From JAGRAX01 sp041391365 (GTDB lineage Bacteria; Bdellovibrionota_G; JALEGL01; JAGRMV01), in NCBI GenBank assembly GCA_041391365.1, contig JAWKOC010000002.1, positions 577,459 through 641,458 of the forward strand: DNA of 64,000 bases, given 5' to 3'. Both the position numbers and the translations under genes were made by a program. The notes beneath the pieces are model-generated. The model saw only the letters and a list, made by a program, of their open reading frames with translations. It did no database searches and was not told the origin of the DNA. Below, one piece after another: positions 36,249 to 45,412 of the stretch (its first letter is position 1; each line of letters opens with the position of its first letter).

Positions 36249-37229
36249 ATGTCTGATCAAATGGTATCTCTGGTTTTGTCTTGTCCAGAACTTCAAGTGT
36301 GGCCTGAGCTAGAAAAAATCTTAACAAAAAGAAAACAAGGCACAATCTCTCTCTGTAACATTGCTTACACGACTACAGGTAATTCCAACATAGAATTATT
36401 GCCCATTCAAGCGGCGATTCTTTGTTTTGTTGTAGAGAGCATTTTAATCGACGATGTATTGGATAAAGATGAAAAAGGCATGTGGAAGGAAATTGGAGTA
36501 GACAAAATTGTAAATCTTGTGGGGGCCTTGCATGCCAGGCAACAACTTCTAATTTGTGAGTCCAAATTTTCAGATCATCAAAAACAGCAAGTTACACTTT
36601 TTCTCAATCAAATGATGTTAGTTCTAGCGAATGTTCAAGAGCTTGCTACACATAGTAAAATAGATCTGGCTCGGTACTGGAAGATAGTACACGGAAAGAG
36701 TGGAAATGTTTGCGGAACCGCCATGAGAATTGGTGCACTATTGGGTGAGGTACATCAGGATGAGAGTGATATCCTATATTCGATTGGCAAGTGTATGGGA
36801 GAAATTGGCCAGATCTCCAATGATCTCAGGGGCGCTTTTCAAAAAGAAGTGAATCCAGATTGGAAAATGCCAGGAAGCAGCTTGCCAATCTTATTGGCGC
36901 TTACAACTGAGCATGAATATTCAGCCGAACTAAAAAAACTTTTGGAAAAAGATCTTGGCCAGATTAAACAGCTTGAAAGAGCAAAAGATATTCTAATAAA
37001 ATCTGGAGCTGTAAGTTTGTGTTGTGATCACATCTCTCAAAGATTGGAATTACTCTATCAAGAAATTTGCAAATGCAACTTGCCTCAGAAAAAACATCTT
37101 CATAAAAATATTGGTGAAGATATTCAAAATGCGATCCGATGGGTTAAAAAACTAGACATAGAACTTTCGGAGAAAACTCAAAGAAACTTAGCTGAGTTAG
37201 AAGCTAAAATTGAATCCCTTCTTTCTTGA
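36249..37229 (+). CDS. isoprenyl diphosphate synthase-like protein (possible peptide prenyltransferase)
   Basis: A 326-aa soluble, all-helical protein. The first aspartate-rich motif is DDVLD at 68-72, which binds magnesium and an allylic diphosphate in the polyprenyl synthetase family. The second motif is altered: ISNDLRGAF at 189-197 in place of DDxxD. WKIVHGKSGNVCGTAMRIGALL (144-165) matches the lysine-bearing helix between them. An intact first and modified second motif is also reported for ComQ-type peptide prenyltransferases, but ordinary chain elongation or terpene chemistry is possible. No clear Shine-Dalgarno precedes the ATG. It has low-GC codon use, a peptide frame upstream and an IS30 remnant downstream. 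Confidence 0.72.
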   Translation: MSDQMVSLVLSCPELQVWPELEKILTKRKQGTISLCNIAYTTTGNSNIELLPIQAAILCFVVESILIDDVLDKDEKGMWKEIGVDKIVNLVGALHARQQLLICESKFSDHQKQQVTLFLNQMMLVLANVQELATHSKIDLARYWKIVHGKSGNVCGTAMRIGALLGEVHQDESDILYSIGKCMGEIGQISNDLRGAFQKEVNPDWKMPGSSLPILLALTTEHEYSAELKKLLEKDLGQIKQLERAKDILIKSGAVSLCCDHISQRLELLYQEICKCNLPQKKHLHKNIGEDIQNAIRWVKKLDIELSEKTQRNLAELEAKIESLLS

Positions 37230-37251
37230 TACAACGAATTTCGAGAAGCAA

Positions 37252-37398
37252 CTAGCCTCGACAAGAACGTTGAACTTCTCGACTGATCGTACTGACATTT
37301 CGACCCAAGAGGATTGCGATCTGTCGAAAACTATTCTTCATGGAAAGATATCGACTGATCTCTTCTCTCTCCTCCATGCATAACCTTTGATATCCCAT
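37252..37398 (-). mobile_element. IS30-family transposase remnant (N-terminal HTH only)
   Basis: 48 codons starting ATG 37398 on the minus strand, with strong GGAGGAG upstream. The text MEEREEISRYLSMKNSFRQI followed by AILLGRNVSTISREVQRS is the helix-turn-helix start of IS30 transposases. A TAG follows and the catalytic DDE domain is absent. No terminal inverted repeats were identified. It indicates past insertion beside the isoprenyl-synthase-like gene. Confidence 0.8.
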
Positions 37399-37565
37399 CG
37401 GCTTCTCCTCCCTCCTCCTCTATCACATCCCCTGTTGCATTAGATTCTAGCCTACACATTTATCAATGGTAACTAGCAACGTTGTTGGTTGAGTAAATCT
37501 GAAGCTACGAAACCGATTCGCTCGCAATTCTTGCATCTAAGATTTCATTTGGATATGACAATGGG

Positions 37566-38327
37566 ATGGGTGAACTCGATCGACAAAAAAGTACATTTGT
37601 GGTGACGGGTGGAGCTTCAGGAATTGGACTTGCTTGTGCAAAGTGGTTTGCGTCCAAGGGATATCATGTTGCCATTTTGGATCTCAAGGTCATGGAGGAG
37701 CGAGTACCCAACTCTACCTATCTTCGCTGTGATGTATCTTCTTATGAAAATGTCCAATCTTGCATCAATACCCTTGTGTCCGATGGTCATAGGATCGAAG
37801 CCACTCTTGCCAATGCAGGGATTCATTTTTATGGATCGGTCGAAGAAACCAGCGTCGAGGATCTCTCCAGAATCATCGATGTCAACATCAAGGGAGTCTT
37901 TTACACCTTGAAAGCAGTCCTGCCTCACATGAAGGCCAGTCAAAAAGGTTCGATTGTCATCATGGGCTCTGATCAATCCTTGGTGGGAAAGTTCTACAGC
38001 GCTGCCTATGGACTGACCAAAGGGGCCATTGCTCAGTTGGCAAAATCAACTGCAATAGATTACGGAACCTACGATGTTCGTGTCAATTGTGTTTGTCCCG
38101 GTCCTGTGAAAACTTCTCTTTATGATGAGGCGGTGCAAAGTTTTTCGCAATCTTACAGTGACTTGGATCCAGACACCTTGCACGAGCTCATCAAGGATCG
38201 CCTTGCCATCAAGAAAATAGCGGATCCCATGGATGTAGCCAAATTGGTGTATTTTTTGTGTTCAGATGAGGCTTCCATGATCACAGGATCAACTTACAGT
38301 ATCGATGGGGGCTACTGCGCTCAGTAG
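37566..38327 (+). CDS. short-chain dehydrogenase/reductase
   Basis: A classical SDR of 253 aa. The NAD(P)-binding TGGASGIG is at 15-22, NAGIHFYG follows mid-protein, the catalytic Ser is in MGSDQS, and the YxxxK pair is in YGLTKGAIAQLAKS. The C-terminus ITGSTYSIDGGYCAQ is standard. Substrate cannot be told from sequence. It converges on dgkA. The upstream 170 bases hold no gene besides the IS30 remnant. Confidence 0.9.
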   Translation: MGELDRQKSTFVVTGGASGIGLACAKWFASKGYHVAILDLKVMEERVPNSTYLRCDVSSYENVQSCINTLVSDGHRIEATLANAGIHFYGSVEETSVEDLSRIIDVNIKGVFYTLKAVLPHMKASQKGSIVIMGSDQSLVGKFYSAAYGLTKGAIAQLAKSTAIDYGTYDVRVNCVCPGPVKTSLYDEAVQSFSQSYSDLDPDTLHELIKDRLAIKKIADPMDVAKLVYFLCSDEASMITGSTYSIDGGYCAQ

Positions 38328-38368
38328 GTTTTTTCACCGATCATTTCTGATCAATCTTTGGAAACACA

Positions 38369-38740
38369 TTATTTGAGTATATGTACCAAAAATGCAGCGG
38401 CCACACCAATGGCCACGATTGCGCTCATCAACACAGCAGCGGCTGCAGTGTCTTTGATGCGCTTGATTGCAGGATCTTCTTCTTTTTTGTATTCGTCCGA
38501 AAGATACTCAATGGCGGTATTGAAAAGCTCGGCGCCCAATACCATTCCAAGCGTGATGAGAAAAACAGCCCACCATATGGGCTTGGGATTGTAGACCACC
38601 AGAAATGCAATCACAATTCCCGCAAAAATAGATTGTGTTCGAAAACTTTTTTCTGTTTTCCAGGTTGACACTATTCCTTGCAGAGCAAAATGGAAGCGTT
38701 TGAAAAATGGTTGGTTTTTCATGATTGTTTTTTCTATCAC
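38369..38740 (-). CDS. dgkA: diacylglycerol kinase (DgkA family)
   Basis: A small integral membrane kinase, 123 aa from a GTG start (an ATG at 38722 is possible). Signature GAELFNTAIEYLSDE and three transmembrane helices (about 41-56, 58-77, 101-121) match the family, which phosphorylates diacylglycerol or undecaprenol. The start overlaps the stop of the upstream PAP2 phosphatase gene (GTGA), so a lipid kinase and a lipid phosphatase are coupled. Which lipid is used cannot be read here; GAELFN is common in undecaprenol-kinase-type members. Confidence 0.88.
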   Translation of the reverse strand: MIEKTIMKNQPFFKRFHFALQGIVSTWKTEKSFRTQSIFAGIVIAFLVVYNPKPIWWAVFLITLGMVLGAELFNTAIEYLSDEYKKEEDPAIKRIKDTAAAAVLMSAIVAIGVAAAFLVHILK

Positions 38741-39507
38741 AGTTGGGTTGAAAACGTTACTCCATAAAGTCCATTTTCCATCAAGGGGGAGAAAGTGAGG
38801 TTTTTCAATGGTCCATGCTTTTGATGTTCGCGGGCACGATGCAAGCCTTGGACTCCTGTTGAAAAAAGAAGTCCCAGGGCGGCTCCTGCAAGGACATCAG
38901 ATGAGTAATGCTTGTTCAAATCCATGCGCGAGAATCCAATCAAGGTCGCTGCACTCATCGCACCTACTCCAACATACCATGGATATCGATACATAAGTGT
39001 GCCCGCCGTCGCGAAGGCCAAAGAAGTGTGGAAGGACGGAAAGGAATGGGCATTGCTTTGATCCGGACGTGTTCTTCCAACTCCATACTTCAACGCTATG
39101 GAAGTTAGACCGGTTAACGTTTGGCTTTCGAGAAGTTCCATGGCTGTATCAAAAGTGTATTGCTTTGCCGGATCATTTTCTTTTTTCAAGGGAGTGCTCA
39201 AAAAAAAAGCACTTGTGGTTGCAAGAGGAAGAAACAATCCAATGTCGGATATTCTAGAGCTCATGTTGGGATAGAATGAGTTTCTTGTGGAGTTGGGGAA
39301 ATGCTTATCTGCAGTTTGATGCAAGATCAAACTGCCTGCGATGCCGACTCCCATGATGGACAATCCTGCAACATTCCATGTTTTTTGATGGGGATTGTAA
39401 AGAGAAGCCATGGGGGCCATGTACAAGTCGCGCAGCGAGTGGTTTTCCAGCATCTCTGGTAGCACTTCTGCATAGGCTGGAGTGAGTGAGGTCAAAAAGC
39501 AGCTCAT
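38737..39507 (-). CDS. PAP2-family membrane phosphatase
   Basis: The vanadium-haloperoxidase-type phosphatase signature is complete: KYGVGRTRP, then PSFH in place of PSGH, then SRMDLNKHYSSD. Several hydrophobic helices surround it. Typical substrates are lipid phosphates such as undecaprenyl pyrophosphate or phosphatidate. The start at ATG 39507 leaves a signal sequence without its basic n-region. Upstream in frame lies ATG-AAA-ACA-TAA and then codons for RYQNLAFGFCGLL, which would complete a normal signal peptide if the TAA were a sense codon. It is coupled to dgkA. Confidence 0.85.
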   Translation of the reverse strand: MSCFLTSLTPAYAEVLPEMLENHSLRDLYMAPMASLYNPHQKTWNVAGLSIMGVGIAGSLILHQTADKHFPNSTRNSFYPNMSSRISDIGLFLPLATTSAFFLSTPLKKENDPAKQYTFDTAMELLESQTLTGLTSIALKYGVGRTRPDQSNAHSFPSFHTSLAFATAGTLMYRYPWYVGVGAMSAATLIGFSRMDLNKHYSSDVLAGAALGLLFSTGVQGLHRAREHQKHGPLKNLTFSPLMENGLYGVTFSTQL

Positions 39508-39839
39508 GATGAGTAAGCCACAAAAACCAAATGCTAGATTTTGATATCGTTATGTTTTCATGGCAAGCGACTTATATCTAAGTCAAAAAAAAGAACAGAC
39601 AATTGATATAAAATCAATTTACTTTGATATTAACTGCATTGGTTGTTCTTATTTTCTCTACAAACATTGAGATATAGCAACCAAACCAAAAAAAAGATAC
39701 ACTGGATTCAGATCGATATCTGTATTCCAAGCAACATGATGTAGTCTGCTATGAGATCAACTTGAAATCCCAAATGCACATTTTTTCGTTCAAGAAAAAA
39801 AATGCGGCAAAGAAGTGAATCGTGAGTGATCCATCCTGT
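39508..39839. other. AT-rich spacer
   Basis: No gene seen in about 330 bases. It contains the in-frame upstream remnant of the PAP2 signal peptide (39508-39563) and otherwise AT-rich DNA, probably the PAP2 promoter and the 3' trailer of the gene at 39840. Confidence 0.5.
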
Positions 39840-40445
39840 CTATGGGATCGAAAGGCTGCAATCTGGTCGGATGATAATTTTGATGGTGGCTTGTGTGTTG
39901 GGAATTGCGATGGCACCGTTGTGCGCGACCTCATGTTCTCCAAAATTTTCCACCATGCCTAGATTTTGTTCTTCTTCAGAGGTTCGGTTGCAATAGTCTT
40001 TGAGACGAAGATCCACAAACCCTAGATTTTGAAACGTTTGCTGATACGAAAGACTATCCCAATTGTAATCGAGCTCTCCCAGCTTGAAGGTAAGACGAAA
40101 AAAATCATCTTGGTACGATAGATCGATGACATAGTCATATCCCCGATAAGTGTAATCTGCTTTCTGAACCACAGGGGTCCACATGTTTGCATTGTCAATC
40201 ATGGTTCCTTTGGAGGTATAAAACTGTTCCAGTCTAGGAACTCGGTTCTTGATGACAATCAGTTGATCTTTGCCAATTCGGTAGGGGATTTCCTTGATGA
40301 AGGAGTCAATGGCTGAATAGGAGGGATCGGGCTCAAAACGCAGGATGACGTCCACCGCAGGGGGCACATGTGCGTGAGCCAAGCTGCTCGATAAGAAAAT
40401 TCCACACCCAAAAAAAGTCATCCACAAGTGTCTTTTTGCTCTCAT
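39840..40445 (-). CDS. exported protein of unknown function
   Basis: About 201 aa with a signal peptide (MRAKRHLWMTFFGCGIF, cleavage after AHA). The mature part is rich in aromatic residues with alternating beta-strand character (YTYRGYDYVIDLSYQDD) and two cysteines. I recognise no family. ATG 40445 was chosen because it begins the signal peptide; the frame is open to 40592. It is divergent from the exported protein gene at 40582. Confidence 0.65.
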   Translation of the reverse strand: MRAKRHLWMTFFGCGIFLSSSLAHAHVPPAVDVILRFEPDPSYSAIDSFIKEIPYRIGKDQLIVIKNRVPRLEQFYTSKGTMIDNANMWTPVVQKADYTYRGYDYVIDLSYQDDFFRLTFKLGELDYNWDSLSYQQTFQNLGFVDLRLKDYCNRTSEEEQNLGMVENFGEHEVAHNGAIAIPNTQATIKIIIRPDCSLSIP

Positions 40446-40581
40446 GGATATGTAGCTAGCATGCAATTTGGGGCCATGACAAGAAAATTTCTGTCCACGC
40501 GCAAAGCCGATTTGTGGAAAAGATCTGCTTGTCTTTTCCCTTAGATTTGTTTTATGAGAGAGGGAGATTTTTGGAGGGGAC

Positions 40582-41115
40582 ATGAAAAACATCGTGAAAT
40601 ATCTGCTGGTATGGGTCAGCCTGATGATGGGAATTCCGGGGGATGCATTTTCTCGTTCGATCGGTGAGTACTATTGGCATGGAATGATTCAATTTACGTA
40701 CCAGTCTCATCAGGAAAAGAAGAGGCCGTATTCCTTTTATGGACAAGATGTCTTTGTAGGTCCGTATTATCTTGAAGAAATCTCTCATCCCTGGAAACTT
40801 TATGTCAACGTGATCCCATCTGTGTATATTTCTTTGGATGTGATTCAAAATTCTGATCAGCAGGTGTACGCCGTGTACGGTGTGTATTTTTGTGCCGATA
40901 AAAATAGGTATGAGACGGTGGAGGAAGTCACCACCCACTGCAAACCCAGCGATGTTTTGACCAAGCAGATGGAGTTGATCGATGATGGGATTCAATGGCC
41001 TTCGTACTCAACAAAAACCACCATAGATCTCCAAGAAATCACGGGGCTTGAAGAGGCAGGAGAATTCAACATAGAGTGGTCTTCGTTTCAAAGATTTAAA
41101 AATTGGAACAAGTAA
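40582..41115 (+). CDS. exported protein of unknown function
   Basis: 177 aa with a signal peptide (MKNIVKYLLVWVSLMMGI, cleavage near AFS). Two cysteines (YFCADKN and THCKPS) could form a disulfide. Beta-rich mature part, no known family. A strong GGAGGGGAC lies directly before the ATG. Confidence 0.65.
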   Translation: MKNIVKYLLVWVSLMMGIPGDAFSRSIGEYYWHGMIQFTYQSHQEKKRPYSFYGQDVFVGPYYLEEISHPWKLYVNVIPSVYISLDVIQNSDQQVYAVYGVYFCADKNRYETVEEVTTHCKPSDVLTKQMELIDDGIQWPSYSTKTTIDLQEITGLEEAGEFNIEWSSFQRFKNWNK

Positions 41116-41221
41116 AGCGGTTGGTCTGGTTCTTACGGAATCGTAGGTTTTGAGTAGCCACCTCTTTTTGCACGGACAAAAGGAGAAAAAATCTGGCCAT
41201 CGGGAACCGGATTCGATAGGC

Positions 41222-42664
41222 ATGTTGGTCATGAATGCAATATCTCCCGTCTATTTCATTACACTCGTTGTATATCTTACGGCTCTTGTTGTTGTGGCCA
41301 TTTATCTAGGTCGACGGGTCAAGGACCAGGAAGATTTTGCCGTAGCAGGGCGTAGTCTTCCGACCTTTGTGATTTTTGGAACCTTGGTCGCAACCTGGAT
41401 GGGAACGGGTTCTTTGTTTGGCCATTCAGAAAAAGCTTATCAATCGGGAGTAGTGGTGACCTTGCTTCTCATTGCGGATGTTGTGGGAATTTCGGTCTTA
41501 TATACGTTAGCTGGACGAGTTCGTCGAATGGAGCAGCTTACGATTCAGGATCTGTTGGAAAAGCGTTTCAACAAATATTCACGTTTGTTTTGTTCCATTG
41601 CATTGGTTATTGCTTATGTCACCATTGTTTCGTATCAATATCGAGCTGCGGGGACCATTTTGAATCTTTCTTTTCCTTCGATCACTCCTGAATGGGGGAG
41701 TGCGATTGCAGCGCTCTTTATCATTGGGTTTACCTGTACCGCTGGGCTTTTGTCGGTGGCGTATACTGATGTGATTCAAGGTGTAACGATGATCGTAGGG
41801 ATGGTGGTGTGTTTGCCCATTTTGGTGGGGAAAGCCGGAGGAGTTTCTGCGATTCTCTCGGGACTGCCTCAAGGTCATTTGGATTTGTTTCGCGACATGA
41901 GTGCTATGAAGTTGTTGGGATTGACGTTGCCAGCGTTTCTTTTGATTTTGGGAGATGCCAACATGTATCAGCGTTTTTTTGCGGCCCGAACAGAAGGCAA
42001 CGCCCGGCGTGGTGTTTTGATGATGATTTTTGGAGTGCTCTTTGTGGAGTTGTCGATTGTGGCATGTGCTCTGGTGGGACGAGTGTTGGTTCCTGAGTTG
42101 GATAACCCCGGTCGAATTTTAGCGGTGCTTGCCATTGGACATCTTCCTGTGGTGTTGGGATGTGTGATGATTGCCGTGATGATTGCTACGGTGATGTCCA
42201 CAGCCGACTCTTATTTGCTGGCACCCTCGACTTCTTTTGTTCGAGACATTTACCAGCGGTTTTTGAGACCTCAAGCCAGTGACAAAGAAATGTTGTTGGT
42301 TTCTCGCTTGATGGTGGTGGTTCTCGGATTGATTGCATTTGCCTTGTCCAAAGCATCCAGTGGATTCTTGTCGGTGGCCCTGTATGCCTACACGATCTAT
42401 GGAGCGGCGATCACGCCTTCTTTGATGGCAGCCTTGTTTTGGAAAAGAGCGACGTCAGCAGGGTCGATGGCCAGTATCTTTGGTGCCACGGCGACGTGCC
42501 TGATATGGGAACTTGGGCATCTTGCTTCTCGATTTCACATGGAGGAAGTGGATGCGGTTGTACCTGCGATCAGTGTGTCGATTGCTTTGTTGATTGGAGT
42601 CAGTATGCTCACACCCAAGCAAGGTCCTGATCAGCTTCGACCTTTTGGTTTGGACTCTGAGTAG
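41222..42664 (+). CDS. sodium:solute symporter family transporter
   Basis: An inner-membrane protein of about 480 aa with roughly 13 hydrophobic helices. GRSLPTFVIFGTLVATWMGTGS near the N-terminus and the mid-protein YTDVIQGVTMIVGMVV are typical of the SSS family (PanF/PutP/SglT fold), which couples Na+ to uptake of solutes. Substrate is not predictable. ATG 41222 was chosen; ATG 41231 or a TTG at 41150 are open alternatives, none with a strong ribosome site. Confidence 0.87.
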   Translation: MLVMNAISPVYFITLVVYLTALVVVAIYLGRRVKDQEDFAVAGRSLPTFVIFGTLVATWMGTGSLFGHSEKAYQSGVVVTLLLIADVVGISVLYTLAGRVRRMEQLTIQDLLEKRFNKYSRLFCSIALVIAYVTIVSYQYRAAGTILNLSFPSITPEWGSAIAALFIIGFTCTAGLLSVAYTDVIQGVTMIVGMVVCLPILVGKAGGVSAILSGLPQGHLDLFRDMSAMKLLGLTLPAFLLILGDANMYQRFFAARTEGNARRGVLMMIFGVLFVELSIVACALVGRVLVPELDNPGRILAVLAIGHLPVVLGCVMIAVMIATVMSTADSYLLAPSTSFVRDIYQRFLRPQASDKEMLLVSRLMVVVLGLIAFALSKASSGFLSVALYAYTIYGAAITPSLMAALFWKRATSAGSMASIFGATATCLIWELGHLASRFHMEEVDAVVPAISVSIALLIGVSMLTPKQGPDQLRPFGLDSE

Positions 42665-42735
42665 TTCCCCACAAAACACACAAAAGATTGTCAATTTCAA
42701 TGGGGAGGTTCGTTTTCCAGGTTGTAGGAGAGTGC

Positions 42736-43436
42736 CTAGGATTGGTGTTTGCCGTCTAACGGCTGAAACGATTCCATCGAGATGGAGGGCATTTCTTCTA
42801 TGTCGGAGGGTATGAAAACCCTGAAAGTAGATTTTTTCTCTTCCTTGCAAAAGAGAACTTTTCTGTGTTGGTCGATATGAATGCAGCTCGCTTCAAAGAC
42901 ATTGGGGATGTTGATTCCAACATGAAAAGGTTTGTATGAATCAAAAAAATAGGAACCTACCGAATCTCCCAACGAAGCTTGTCCTTTCTGAAGTACCAAG
43001 GGGTGTCCAAATCCTTCAGAGGCTTCATTGACTCGATCCAATAGAAAAGACATTGTCATCATCACCAGAGTTTGGGAGTCTTGATCGAAAAGAGGCATCT
43101 TGTACAAACCGTAGAAACTTGTGAATGTGGCAAGATGCCATTCGATGTTCCATTCCGTGCAAAAATGATGTTGTTTTCAATCTGTACTGGCGTAGTTGTA
43201 CCAAGATCTTGAACGGTGGTAGCGTGACCCCATGATTTCAAAAAATCTTGAAGTGAGCTTTCTACGATGAAGCCTGTTCCAAATTTTTGAGAAATTTGCA
43301 AAAAGAACTGTTCGAGGTCCTCACTAGACGGAGTATCTTTTTCCTGAGCATGACTGGCAGGGATGATCCCTCCCAAACAACAGACCAATACAAACAACAA
43401 CAACCTACGACTTCCCCAAACGTTCATGATGATCAT
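42736..43436 (-). pseudogene. exported protein gene split by one frameshift
   Basis: Two overlapping frames belong together. The first (from 43436) has a signal peptide (LLLFVLVCCLGGI, cleavage near HAQ) and runs to the TTTTT run at 43161-43165 (plus-strand A5). One extra T there continues into TEWNIEWHLATFTSFYGLYK and on through the second frame to 42736. The joined product is about 233 aa with no family I recognise. Cause: homopolymer sequencing error, true pseudogene, or slippage. Confidence 0.65.
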
Positions 43437-43510
43437 TCGTTAGCAAAATGCTCTGGGCAAAGCAATACGAAAGTTAAGCTTTTTTGAATCCCATAGCTTA
43501 TTTTGTTTTT

Positions 43511-44053
43511 TTATGAGCCGTTCAAAGATTTGATCAATGCAATGGAACATTGAATTGCATTCCATTGGGCATGGTTTTCTTCTTGAGTGTTGTAGGTTCG
43601 TTGATGCGAAAGAAGATCGGTCTCGATGTGACGGATTACTTTGCTTCCCTTGGTGCTCATTTGTTGAAAGCCAGGGCCAGGAGACATGGTCAAGATGGTG
43701 GTTTGATCGATCGACCAGCTGGATACTTGTTGTGAGGCAAAGTCGATCTCATATCCGCCTCGGCTGTGATAATCAGCTTTTAAGATTTGTTTCTCCAGAT
43801 CCAATTCAAATCTCCACACATAGGGAGAGTTTATCGTGAAGAAACCTGTATTGACTTTGTGTCCGACGGAAATTCCTTCAAGGAAAGACCCTTCCTCCAC
43901 AGCCCACAGACAATGAGAGTTGTTTTCGAGAATCTGTTCAAATGAGGTTTCTTGATCCTGATGGATCCAAGCGCTCTCCGCTTGGGCATGGAAAGAGTAG
44001 CTCGTGGCCAGTGTCAAGAGCAGCAAACAGACAATTTTTGTTGTTGATTTCAT
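43511..44053 (-). CDS. exported protein of unknown function
   Basis: 180 aa with a clean signal peptide (MKSTTKIVCLLLLTLATSYS, cleavage after AQA). Beta-rich mature part with two cysteines (SHCLWAVEE and IQCSIALIK). No family recognised. It sits upstream of the frameshifted exported protein gene at 42736 in the same direction. Confidence 0.65.
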   Translation of the reverse strand: MKSTTKIVCLLLLTLATSYSFHAQAESAWIHQDQETSFEQILENNSHCLWAVEEGSFLEGISVGHKVNTGFFTINSPYVWRFELDLEKQILKADYHSRGGYEIDFASQQVSSWSIDQTTILTMSPGPGFQQMSTKGSKVIRHIETDLLSHQRTYNTQEENHAQWNAIQCSIALIKSLNGS

Positions 44054-44243
44054 GATTCCCCTTTTTCTCTATTGTTGCAGTGGATTTGTTGCTTATCTCT
44101 TGGAACCTAACATGTCAACCTCGGCAGAGGGGGCCGTTGGAGGAGGGGGGGAAGTTCAAATCTAGGATCCCCATTTATGATGGTGCAAAAACGTCTTGTG
44201 TTTCACGGTGCGATATGTCATTTATTTGCTTGGGGGGACTATC

Positions 44244-45299
44244 ATGAACATGTTTACGATCCTAAGCCTAAGCTTGGGGGTGATGATTGCCACCGGTGCA
44301 ATGGCACAAGAGGAGAAAAAAGATCCCAGATTCCGAAGCTTGATTGAGCGGGGACTGGTGAAAGGTGGATTTTTCAAAGATGATACCATCGCACCTTTCG
44401 CGGATCTTTTGCACAAAGATCTTGGGAACAAATGTTTTGTGGCGCTTCATCATTTTCTGGCAGATAAGCCTGCTTTTTTTTCTCAAAACATGACTCAGAC
44501 AAAAATACTTCTCCAACGTTTGGCGCGGCCCCTGAATCGATATCTCAATCCAGAGAAAATGAGGAGTTTGTTGCCCCTATCTCTCAATCAACGATTTGGA
44601 TTCCCCATGAACAATATTTTTATCACTATTTTAATCTGAACAACGATGGAGAATTTCCATCCGAAATCATCGTTATGAAATGGCTCATGGAAAAACACAA
44701 AACTGGATCTGAAAGTTGCAAAGTTTCCGAAGCGACTTCAAAGTTTTGTGAATGACATGTTATGGGAGAGCCGAACCAACCAAGAGAGTTTTGGAAATGG
44801 CAGATTTTCCTATAGCAATGCCTCTGCAGAGGTGATTTATACAGCGGCCAATCCCTTTTCTGCAAAAGTGTATGGAGATACCCTGTTGAGCATCGAGTTT
44901 TGCTCTGAGGCTGTGATCCTAGATCTCAATTTTGATTCTGGCGCGAGTCTGCTTCAGACTGCTATAAGAGATGATTTGGGATCTCAACAGGAACTATGGG
45001 AGAGTGATTGCGATTCAACAAAAGTCATTTTTTTGGTGTTGGAAGAGCTGGGTGTGGATTTGATTCAATACCGATCTTCCAGTGATTGGTTTCAGGTTCT
45101 TCGAACCGAAAAGATACGAGAAATCAACCTCCAAGACATGTCAACCGTAACATCATCTACTCAAGATATCATCGATGCATTTCATGCCTTGGGTCGTAGG
45201 GCTGAAGCGGATTTGGAATTTTTGATGGATAGAAACGTGAATGACTTTGCTCCCACAACATGGTTTCAAGAGTTTCGGGGTTTTGTTTCTGTTCGATAG
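44244..45299 (+). pseudogene. exported protein gene split by two frameshifts
   Basis: ATG 44244, with TTGGGGGGAC upstream, opens a signal peptide (MNMFTILSLSLGVMIATGAM). The first frame is lost near the CCCC run at about 44530; sequence continues in a second frame (ESISQSRENEEFVAPISQST, then EQYFYHYF) to an A5 run near 44690, then in a third frame to the end at 45299. One base more in the C run and one less in the A run restore a single product of about 350 aa. The C-terminal part includes WFQVLRTEKIREI. No family recognised. Confidence 0.6.
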
Positions 45300-45412
45300 A
45301 TGGGCAATATTTTTTCATCTTTGGTCGAGTAAGCTTTTTCAAGGGAATGCAAGCCAAAGAATTCTTTGGGTAAGTATTTGAGAAGCTCACAATTGGTGAT
45401 AGAAGATCTTCA

